From: Pseudomonadota bacterium
Lineage (GTDB): Bacteria > Pseudomonadota > Gammaproteobacteria > Burkholderiales > SG8-39
Assembly (NCBI GenBank): GCA_021848555.1
Contig: JAJZUN010000024.1
Location: 1-13,702 of the forward strand
DNA length: 13,702 nucleotides
Reading direction: 5' to 3'
Shown here: positions 8,101-13,702 of the stretch, piece after piece
Position numbering within the stretch: the stretch's first letter is position 1
Layout of the letters: each line of letters starts with the position of its first letter
Program-made: the position numbers and the translations under genes
The notes under the pieces: generated by a model
Database searches by the model: none
Told to the model about the DNA's origin: nothing
The model's input: only the letters and a program-made list of their open reading frames with translations

Positions 8101-8159
8101 GTATGCAGGCGCAGGATGACAGCTGAATTACGGATCTTTGAATCTTTGATTACAGCGTC

Positions 8160-8528
8160 TTAGCCGGCCAGGACTACGATCCAGATGACGATCGTGCAGA
8201 GCAGGCTCAGCATGACGGCCGCGCTGCCGATGTCCTTCGCCACCCTGGCGAGTTCGTGATTGTCCAGCGAAATCCGATCGACCGCGGCCTCGATCGCCGA
8301 ATTGAGCAGTTCGACGATCAAGACGAGAAAAACGCTGGCCAGAAGAAGGGCGCGTCCGTTCGCCGCGACCGGCACGAACAGCGCCACGGGGATCAACACT
8401 GCCGCGAGCGCGATTTCCTGACGAAACGCATCCTCGAGACGGTACGCGGCGCGCAGCCCGCTGACGGAATAGCCGCAGGCATTGATCAGGCGGCGCAGTC
8501 CGGTCTTTCCTTTGTACGGATTCGGCAT
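8160..8528 (-). CDS. dgkA: Diacylglycerol kinase (DgkA)
   Basis: A 122-residue membrane kinase, about the length of Escherichia coli DgkA. It phosphorylates diacylglycerol to phosphatidic acid in the inner membrane. Residues known to matter in the E. coli enzyme line up: Glu32, Glu38 (AFRQE), Glu73, Asn76 and Glu80 in VELLNSAIEAAVDRI, and Lys98-Asp99 in AKDIGSAAV. Three hydrophobic segments are visible (about 39-55, 60-75, 101-120). The ATG at 8528 gives the family length and N-terminus (KGKTGLRRLINACGYS); a TTG at 8585 in the same frame would add 19 charged residues and is less likely. The gene heads the tight block dgkA-GT4-PAP2 and follows the SDR gene by 152 bp. A kinase and a phosphatase acting on the same lipid pair in one block is notable. 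Confidence 0.93.
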   Translation of the reverse strand: MPNPYKGKTGLRRLINACGYSVSGLRAAYRLEDAFRQEIALAAVLIPVALFVPVAANGRALLLASVFLVLIVELLNSAIEAAVDRISLDNHELARVAKDIGSAAVMLSLLCTIVIWIVVLAG

Positions 8529-8680
8529 GGATTTGGAGGCCTCTCGTTCTGCCCGTTTGCACTCCCTGCTGGGCGATGAATCCAAGCATGCGTAACAAAT
8601 ATTTCACCGCAATGTCACACGACGGCACTCGGCACCGGGCAGATCGGGGCTGCGCGCAAATCGCTGGTTGCTATCGCTGC

Positions 8681-9373
8681 TTAGATGAGTGAAGCGTTCG
8701 CGGTCTGGCGCAGGTCTTGGTCGTCCGGCATCCGAACCTCAGTTTCGCCGTCGACCAGCACCGTCTTGCCTGCATCCCTGGAGGTGGTCATTTCGCGCAA
8801 CAGATAGGCTGCAACGTCGGCACGCGATATTTTTCTTGCCCTTACACCGGTCAGATCAGTGCTGACGCGGTAACGCCCGCTACCCGGTCGATTGCTCAGG
8901 AAACCCGGGCGAACCAGTGTCCAGGCGGCATCCGAGGCGCGAACCAGCGTTTCCTGCCGGTCTTTGTCCGCGTAGATCGAACCGAGCAACATGGGCTGGA
9001 TGATTCGGTCATACAGCTCACCGCCGTGACCACGACTATCCCCCGCGCCAATGCCGGTTACGCAAACGAGCCGGTGCACACGTGCATGGCGCATAGCGGC
9101 GAGAACAACAGATGTTCCCTTGGAAAACACCGCGACGGGCGCGCGCGTCGGACGGATGCCGACGGTGATGCAAACCGCATCCTGCCCTTCTACCGCTTCA
9201 GCCGCCGCATCGGGATCGACAATACTGCCGCCGACCAAGCGCAGATTTCCGCGAAGCACACCGGTACTTAATGGATCGTGCACCAGTCCGGTCACATGAT
9301 GTCCGTCCGCCAGCGCCTGCTCCGCCAGATGCCGCCCGACACCCCGCGCGGCGCCGATGATTAGAATTTTCAT
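8681..9373 (-). CDS. NAD(P)-binding atypical SDR / NmrA-like protein
   Basis: A 230-residue Rossmann-fold protein. It starts MKILIIGAARGVGRHLAEQAL, with the dinucleotide loop G7xxxG11xG13 right after the first strand, so the ATG at 9373 must be close to the true start. Later elements match the atypical SDR group near SDR_a5/NmrA: VCVTGIGAG (103-111), Tyr134 with Lys137 in YADKDRQE, WTLVRPGFLSNRPGSGRY (151-168) and ISRADVAAYLL (182-192). Members act as NAD(P)H-dependent reductases, or as redox sensors without catalysis; the substrate here is unknown. The start has no Shine-Dalgarno sequence, and the predicted transcription start lies about 2 nt before the ATG, so a leaderless mRNA is likely. 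Three Pho-box-like repeats sit 24-52 bp upstream. It leads the minus-strand gene run. Confidence 0.83.
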   Translation of the reverse strand: MKILIIGAARGVGRHLAEQALADGHHVTGLVHDPLSTGVLRGNLRLVGGSIVDPDAAAEAVEGQDAVCITVGIRPTRAPVAVFSKGTSVVLAAMRHARVHRLVCVTGIGAGDSRGHGGELYDRIIQPMLLGSIYADKDRQETLVRASDAAWTLVRPGFLSNRPGSGRYRVSTDLTGVRARKISRADVAAYLLREMTTSRDAGKTVLVDGETEVRMPDDQDLRQTANASLI

Positions 9374-9381
9374 ACATACAA

Positions 9382-9387
9382 ATATTA
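9382..9387 (-). promoter_or_regulatory. Predicted -10 element of the SDR gene
   Basis: On the minus strand TAATAT (9387 down to 9382) lies exactly 10 bp after the last Pho-box-like repeat, the spacing known for PhoB-activated promoters, where the Pho box replaces the -35 region. Transcription would start near 9375, about 2 nt before the ATG. Confidence 0.5.
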
Positions 9388-9397
9388 ACCGCGGACA

Positions 9398-9426
9398 ATG
9401 ACAATTTCATGACATCTGTATGACAA
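9398..9426 (-). promoter_or_regulatory. Candidate Pho box: three 7-bp direct repeats at 11-bp spacing
   Basis: On the minus strand the units are TTGTCAT (9426-9420), ATGTCAT (9415-9409) and TTGTCAT (9404-9398), separated by 4-bp spacers ACAG and GAAA. PhoB binds 7-bp repeats of the type CTGTCAT with 4-bp spacers, so both sequence and 11-bp period fit. Three units would allow two overlapping PhoB dimer sites. This points to control of the SDR gene, and perhaps the genes behind it, by phosphate limitation. Confidence 0.65.
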
Positions 9427-9588
9427 CGCGCGGCACCCGTGGAGAGTGCAACGCGCCGCCTAAAGCTACATCGATTCATAATGTTGGAGCGTGGAGTTCG
9501 GACACGTTCTTGGTCAACTCCTCGACGCGCTTCTGCCGGCCGTCGTTTGGCATGATTCAACGCATCACAAAAAACAATGGCAGGGCGG

Positions 9589-9618
9589 TTGGCGCTTATC
9601 ACGGGCGCGCAATATAAT
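9589..9618 (+). promoter_or_regulatory. Sigma70-like promoter of the DUF3562-like gene
   Basis: A perfect -10 hexamer TATAAT at 9613-9618 is preceded, with an 18-bp spacer, by TTGGCG at 9589-9594 (four of six matches to the -35 consensus). Transcription would start near 9625, giving a leader of about 100 nt before the ATG at 9729. Confidence 0.6.
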
Positions 9619-9728
9619 CCTGCCACCAGCAAGCTCAATCGCAGTTATCGTTCCACTCAGGCTGATAGCGCGCAACCGCAGGCCACCGAGCAGCCTTAGC
9701 GCACAAGTCAATTCCCGGAAATATCCGT

Positions 9729-9968
9729 ATGTCGCAGCTCTACGATAGCCCTGATCAAGAAGCGCTTCACCTGAAGGCAATGAAATCGCTCGCGGCCGAA
9801 ACCGGGCAAGAGCTTGCCCTGGTGAGGCAGGTCTACGAGGCCGAACCCGCCCGACTCCAAACCGGAGCACATCTCACGGAATTTGTGTTGCTGTTTTCCT
9901 GCCGGCGCACGCGGGAAATTCTGCGCAGGCCCGCGAAGCTGCGTCGATCACAGGCAGTCACCGCATGA
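9729..9968 (+). CDS. Small DUF3562-like protein
   Basis: A 79-residue cytoplasmic protein with no signal or membrane segment. The pattern AMKSLAAETGQELALVRQVYEAEPARLQTGAHLTEF, then LLFSCRRTREILRR, resembles the small DUF3562 proteins I recall from betaproteobacteria, in which a helix pair is followed by an Arg-rich end. No function is known to me. The basic C-terminus (CRRTREILRRPAKLRRSQ) could contact nucleic acid, but this is only a guess. The ATG has GGAA at 9717-9720, 8 nt upstream, and a good promoter precedes it. Its stop overlaps the ATG at 9965 of the next gene (ATGA), implying that the two are co-translated. Confidence 0.7.
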   Translation: MSQLYDSPDQEALHLKAMKSLAAETGQELALVRQVYEAEPARLQTGAHLTEFVLLFSCRRTREILRRPAKLRRSQAVTA

Positions 9969-10269
9969 AGAAAGCGGGGCTCCGATAGCCTTCGACTGCA
10001 CCGCCTGCGGCGCGTGCTGCGCCTATTCCGAATCCTGGCCGGCATTCATCGGCGAGGGCGACGGCGAGGACATACCGGACGATCTGATCGATTTCGACAA
10101 TGAGCGCATGCGATGCTACGGCGATCGCTGTTCGGCTCTGGTGGGCGAAATCGGAAGCCAGGCCAAATGCAGCGTTTATGCAAATCGACCCCTGGTGTGC
10201 CGCGAGTTTCAGTCGGGCTCGGACGACTGCATCATGGTTCGGCTCCGATTCGATCTGCCCGCAGCGTAA
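9965..10269 (+). CDS. CxxCxxCC (YkgJ-type) cysteine-cluster protein with an apparent 1-nt deletion near its start
   Basis: The frame carries the zinc/iron-chelating CxxCxxCC family signature: CTACGACC near the N-terminus, then MRCYGDRCSALVGE, KCSVYANRPLVCREF and a last Cys in DDC, giving nine cysteines in all. The family is thought to bind a metal cluster; the role is unknown. In the sequence as given the frame has no ATG. The ATG at 9965, which overlaps the previous stop as ATGA, reads MKKAGLR and then meets TAG at 9986-9988. Adding one G to the four-G run at 9976-9979 gives MKKAGAPIAFDCTAC in frame and a normal 101-residue protein. I therefore place the start at 9965 and regard the missing G as a sequencing error or a recent frameshift. 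A TTG at 9883 is the only in-frame alternative and lies inside the previous gene. Confidence 0.72.
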
Positions 10270-10429
10270 GCTTCGGACGCCGACCACTTTGCATTTTTTT
10301 TGCCGCACCGTCGTCGGCTGGTACGATGACACCTAAATTGCGAAACAATCCGGCGAGCAACCTGCATGCTTAACGCACCTAACTTGTGGGAGCGAGGTCG
10401 GCAAGCTTCGTAATTAATGTGTCGTCGCG

Positions 10430-12328
10430 CTAGTCCCTTGCGGCAAGCGTGAAGTGAAATGTCGCACCGCTACCCGGCGCGCTGCTCGCCCAGATGCGGC
10501 CGCCATGCCGATTGACGATACGCTGCACAATTGCGAGCCCCACCCCGGTACCTTCGAATTCACGGCTGCTGTGAAAGCGCTGGAACACGCCGAATAACTT
10601 GTCGGCCCGGCTGGCGTCAAAGCCGGCGCCGTTGTCGCGCACGTAATAGACCGTTTCCCCTTGCGTGCCCGCCATGGCTCCCACTTCGACGCAGGGCATT
10701 GCGATCTTTGCGCTGTATTTGAGCGCGTTCGAAATCAAGTTGACATATACCTGCCGGAGCAAAGCCGGATCTGCCCAACATTCTGGCATAACCAACACCT
10801 GAATGTCCGCTCTGGCCGCCTCAGGAAACTGAGCGTCCTCCAGCAGTTCGGAAACCAGTTGTTTCGGGTCGACTGCGCGGCGCGACAGCGGCGCGCGCGC
10901 CGCTTTCGAGAAACTCAGCAGATCGTCGATCATCCGCGACATCAGGCGAACATTGCTGTCTATTCGGTCCAGATACACAAACCTGGTCTCGCAACCCGGG
11001 TTGCCTGCACACTCTTCCGCCATGCGCCGCGAGAATCCCCCCAGCGTGCGCAAGGGCGCGCGCAGATCATGCGAAATGGTGTAGGAAAACGCCTCCAGTT
11101 CGCGCAGCGCCGCATCGAGTTCCACCGTACGCTCGCTCACCCGCCGCTCCAATTCCCGATTGAGGCGGTGGATCTCGACCTCGGCCCGCTTTCCGGCGGT
11201 GATGTCCCGCACGACGCCCATCAGCCGCCCGGGGTCCGTCCCGGGTACGCGCACATACTTTCCGCGCACCGCGAGCCACAGCTTCGATCCGTCACTGCGG
11301 GTTACATGGAGATCGCAGCGATACATGGTCCTGTTGCGTATGGCCTGATCGCGTGCACGCAGAAGCTGATCCCTGTCCTCCGGGCTAACCAAGGTCAACA
11401 GGTCCGGATAAGCAGTCTGCCCTGGCGGCAACGGTCCGAGCAGCCGCTCCACGCCTGCGCCCCAATGCAGGGTATCGTTGGCCAAATCGCGGTCCCAAGG
11501 CACGACACGGCCGGCATCCATGGCCAGGCGCGTGCGCTCCTCTCCTTCCTCGAGTCGCCGGATCTTGTCGCAGATGTCACGCCCCATGGCGTTCATCGCG
11601 GCTGCAAGGCGCGCTATTTCGTCATTGCCGGTTTCATCCAAGCGCAGCTCAAACCGGCCGCGCGACATTTTCTCGCTGGCGTCGGTCAGTTGCCCCAAGC
11701 GGCGCGTCACGCGGTAGGCGAGCCAGGCATTGAGGACGCCGATTGCCAGCATGCCGAACGCCAGAGTCAGAAAATCCTGCTTCTGCAGTTCATCGCGGGA
11801 TGCGGCCAGCTTGGTGGTGGAAAGGCCCAGATTGAGAGTGCCATATTTCTTGCCACCGGCTTCCATGAGCAAAAAAGTATGAAAAATACCGCGCTCGTCG
11901 ATTACCTGTCTCAGAGCGTGGGGCAGCGCGAGTTCCCCGTCCGACCCGGCGGAGGCGACCAAAACGTCGCTCGCATCGCGCAGCACCAGATACTCGATGT
12001 CCTCACCTCTGCGCGTGTCGCGCAAGCGCTCGGCCAGCGCGCCATAGTCGCGGTGGAGCAACAGCGGTGTAAACGCAGCATTGAGCAGCGGCTTGAGGGT
12101 TTCGACGCGCAGCAGGAACTGCTCGGAGAGCGGTCGCTCCACCAAGCGCGCATTATGCGCGAGCAGCGCGGCGAACAACAAGACTTGCACCGCAAGGCTG
12201 CCGAGCAACATGCGCGAGCCTAGCGAGCGCGGCAGAAACCTGCCCCATGCACTGACGGCGTCACAGACACGCGGCAAACCGCGCCGACGACGCGCCGCAG
12301 GAAGAATCTGATTGGTCGCTATTGCCAC
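10430..12328 (-). CDS. Membrane sensor histidine kinase (HAMP-PAS-HisKA-HATPase)
   Basis: A 632-residue transmembrane sensor kinase. Domain order: cytoplasmic tail; TM1 (about 40-58); a periplasmic sensor of about 125 residues; TM2 (about 186-206); HAMP (about 207-260); a PAS domain of PAS_3 type ending VRDITAGKRAE (about 264-383); a coiled linker; HisKA with His420 in AFSYTISHDLRAPL; and HATPase_c with the N box NLISNALKYS (Asn534), DNGAGFD (Asp565), VFQRFH and GTGVGLAIV (593-601). All catalytic motifs are intact. HisKA with SHDLRAPL resembles phytochrome-type kinases. No receiver domain and no response-regulator gene are present in the window, so its partner is elsewhere. The ligand is unknown. 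No ATG lies upstream in frame; GTG at 12328 gives a sensible N-terminus but its ribosome site is weak, so Met40 or another site cannot be excluded. Confidence 0.88.
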   Translation of the reverse strand: MAIATNQILPAARRRRGLPRVCDAVSAWGRFLPRSLGSRMLLGSLAVQVLLFAALLAHNARLVERPLSEQFLLRVETLKPLLNAAFTPLLLHRDYGALAERLRDTRRGEDIEYLVLRDASDVLVASAGSDGELALPHALRQVIDERGIFHTFLLMEAGGKKYGTLNLGLSTTKLAASRDELQKQDFLTLAFGMLAIGVLNAWLAYRVTRRLGQLTDASEKMSRGRFELRLDETGNDEIARLAAAMNAMGRDICDKIRRLEEGEERTRLAMDAGRVVPWDRDLANDTLHWGAGVERLLGPLPPGQTAYPDLLTLVSPEDRDQLLRARDQAIRNRTMYRCDLHVTRSDGSKLWLAVRGKYVRVPGTDPGRLMGVVRDITAGKRAEVEIHRLNRELERRVSERTVELDAALRELEAFSYTISHDLRAPLRTLGGFSRRMAEECAGNPGCETRFVYLDRIDSNVRLMSRMIDDLLSFSKAARAPLSRRAVDPKQLVSELLEDAQFPEAARADIQVLVMPECWADPALLRQVYVNLISNALKYSAKIAMPCVEVGAMAGTQGETVYYVRDNGAGFDASRADKLFGVFQRFHSSREFEGTGVGLAIVQRIVNRHGGRIWASSAPGSGATFHFTLAARD

Positions 12329-12621
12329 CGATGACTCAATTGGCTTTGCGGCCTCTGCCGCGGGAAAGTAAACGAGGACTTCGGAGCGAACGCGAGTGGA
12401 ATATCCGTGCCCTCGCCAAAACCGCGAGACAAGCGGATTGCGTTCACAATGAATGCGAGCTTACACAACGGAAGTTTCAGTTGCATGACAAACCCGGCGA
12501 CGCAGACGCTTCGCGGCCGATCGGTGCGAGCGGAATAGCCTCTTTCCAGACCGGGAGCGAATACATTGAACTACCGGCCGCAGTCGACGCGCTGACAGCG
12601 CACGTCAACCCTATCCGCCAT
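12329..12621. other. Gap between the EAL gene and the histidine kinase gene
   Basis: This 293-bp stretch must hold the start signals of the kinase. I see no convincing -35/-10 pair. Near the EAL stop there is a short hairpin (GCGCT at 12589-12593 with AGCGC at 12597-12601) without a T tract. The kinase frame stays open upstream to 12461 but lacks any start codon there. Confidence 0.45.
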
Positions 12622-13702
12622 CTAGCCCGTGCTTGCGGCGCTCTCGTCAGCAGCGTTGGCGGACAGCGGCAGGGCGATCGCCCCGGCGTGATTCTTGCGG
12701 TGCAAATCGGACCAGGCAACAAAATCTTCCGCCGACAGGGGCTTGGCAAACCAATAGCCCTGCCCTTCGGGGCAGCCCATGAGTTCGAGCACCGCATTTT
12801 CCGATGCGGTCTCAATGCCCTCGGCGATGATATCGAGCGAAAGACTCTTGGCCAGCGCTACGATAGCGCGGGCGATCGATTCGTTGACCGGCATACACTG
12901 GATTTCACGCACAAAAGACTGATCAATTTTCAGACGGTCGATCGGGAAGCGACGCAGATAGCTCAGGCTCGAAAAACCCGTGCCAAAATCGTCGATAGCC
13001 AAGCTGACACCGAGAGACTTGATCTCGTCCAGCGTTCGCAACACATCATCGACGTTCCGCATCAGCGCGCTCTCGGTCAATTCGAGTTCGACCAACCGCG
13101 GATCGACCTCATATTCGGCGAGCCGAGCCTTGAGAAACTCGGGAAAGCTGCGCCGGTGAAGCTGCAGCGCCGAAATATTCACCGACATGCGCAACGGCGG
13201 CATACCCTGCGCCTGCCAGGACTTCAACTGACGCAATGCCTGGCGCAGAACCCATTCACCTAGCGGCACGATCAGGCCGCTTTCCTCCGCGATGGGAATG
13301 AACTGCCCTGGCGGAATCAGGCCGCGCCGCGGATGGCGCCAGCGCACCAGAGCCTCTACACCGAGGATTCTGCGGCTCGCAAGCTCGACCTGGGGCTGGA
13401 AATACAGCACCAGCTCGTCGCTTTCGATGGCCTGGCGCAGTTCGTTTTCAATCGACATGCTTGCCGGGTTGTACATCGTCGTGGCCGGTGAATACCTGCG
13501 GTAGCCATTGCGACCGCCCGCCTTGGCGTCGTACATCGCGGCGTCCGCCATGCCCAGCAGCGCAGTGACATGGGTATCGTCTCTTGGATAGATCACGCTG
13601 CCGACGCTGACTGTGATGATCAGGGAGTGGCCGAGCAACTCAATGGACTCGCGCATCGATTGCACCAGGCGCTGCGCCACCACATCCACATCGGCGGGAT
13701 CG
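12622..13702 (-). CDS. GGDEF-EAL protein, C-terminal part (5' end outside the window)
   Basis: About 359 residues are visible; the frame is open to the window edge, so the N-terminus and the GGDEF signature are missing. The visible part starts with the second half of a GGDEF domain (ITVSVGSVIYPRDD, then ADAAMYDAKAGGRNGYRRY), followed by a full EAL domain. Key phosphodiesterase residues are present: the EAL motif (codons at 13348-13356), MSVNISALQL, the Glu of ELTESALM, IDDFGTGFSSLSYL, the Lys of RLKIDQSFV, AEGIET and QGYWFAKPL. It should therefore hydrolyse c-di-GMP to pGpG. Whether the GGDEF half is active cannot be seen. It is transcribed towards the histidine kinase with a gap of 293 bp. 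Sensor domains, if any, lie beyond the window. Confidence 0.93.
   Translation of the reverse strand, partial: DPADVDVVAQRLVQSMRESIELLGHSLIITVSVGSVIYPRDDTHVTALLGMADAAMYDAKAGGRNGYRRYSPATTMYNPASMSIENELRQAIESDELVLYFQPQVELASRRILGVEALVRWRHPRRGLIPPGQFIPIAEESGLIVPLGEWVLRQALRQLKSWQAQGMPPLRMSVNISALQLHRRSFPEFLKARLAEYEVDPRLVELELTESALMRNVDDVLRTLDEIKSLGVSLAIDDFGTGFSSLSYLRRFPIDRLKIDQSFVREIQCMPVNESIARAIVALAKSLSLDIIAEGIETASENAVLELMGCPEGQGYWFAKPLSAEDFVAWSDLHRKNHAGAIALPLSANAADESAASTG

Larger units (their letters stand above)
9374..9728. other. 355-bp divergent intergenic region
   Basis: This gene-free stretch separates the SDR gene (-) from the DUF3562-like gene (+). Its left end holds the Pho-box-like repeats and -10 of the SDR gene. 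Its right part holds a sigma70-like promoter at 9589-9618 and a leader of about 100 nt. Between about 9430 and 9588 I see no convincing gene or structure. A 65-codon frame from 9420 has no ribosome site and starts inside the Pho repeats, so I do not call it. Confidence 0.7.

Noticed and set aside
9376..9404. Standard sigma70 promoter for the SDR gene (TTGTCA, 17 bp, TTGTAT on the minus strand)
   Set aside because: It would start transcription inside the coding region, whereas the Pho-type arrangement with TAATAT fits both spacing and start.
10271..10301. Possible terminator after the CxxCxxCC gene: TCGG/CCGA hairpin and eight Ts at 10294-10301
   Set aside because: The stem is only 4 bp and the T run starts 10 nt after it, so it does not fit an intrinsic terminator well.
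10266..10411. Two copies of AAGCTTCG at 10268-10275 and 10404-10411 as a direct repeat or element border
   Set aside because: Eight bases only, no larger repeat around them, and no mobile-element gene nearby.
10661..12223. A 520-codon open frame antisense to the histidine kinase gene
   Set aside because: The kinase carries every expected motif on the other strand; the antisense frame has no domain pattern or ribosome site and is a GC-rich shadow.

Overview
The window looks like a chromosomal segment of a GC-rich proteobacterium, most likely a betaproteobacterium. This rests on the BktB-type thiolase, a DUF3562-like small protein next to a CxxCxxCC protein, and a strong G/C third-position bias. 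The bias also produces many long antisense shadow frames. I see no rRNA, tRNA, CRISPR array, insertion sequence or phage gene.

Layout. (1) 21-1202 (+): a complete beta-ketothiolase close to BktB. (2) 1401-3746 (+): a large outer-membrane-type lipoprotein whose C-terminal part belongs to the PhoX/DUF839 family, closed by a clear rho-independent terminator at 3788-3824. (3) 3993-9373 (-): seven genes on one strand. In transcription order they are an NAD(P)-binding atypical SDR, diacylglycerol kinase DgkA, a GT4 glycosyltransferase, a PAP2 lipid phosphatase, an M14 zinc carboxypeptidase-like protein, a BioH-like alpha/beta hydrolase and a PilZ protein. The last six form a tight block, with gaps of about 10-95 bp and one ATGA overlap. 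(4) 9374-9728: a 355-bp divergent promoter region. On the minus strand it carries three 7-bp direct repeats at exact 11-bp spacing, matching a Pho box, 10 bp from a -10 element. On the plus strand it carries a sigma70-like promoter. (5) 9729-10269 (+): a DUF3562-like protein followed by a CxxCxxCC (YkgJ-type) metal-cluster protein. The start of the second gene appears to be broken by a missing G in a short G run. (6) 10430-12328 (-): an orphan hybrid-free PAS sensor histidine kinase. (7) 12622-13702 (-): the C-terminal part of a GGDEF-EAL protein that runs off the window.

How it may fit together (inference): DgkA and PAP2 interconvert diacylglycerol and phosphatidic acid, and the GT4 enzyme resembles those that put sugars on lipids. 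With a PhoX-family lipoprotein on one side and a Pho box at the head of the minus-strand run on the other, the central region can be read as a phosphate-linked membrane-lipid remodelling locus. The M14 and alpha/beta hydrolase pair is translationally coupled and of unknown substrate. PilZ and EAL genes add a c-di-GMP theme at the edges. None of these functional links is proven by the sequence.
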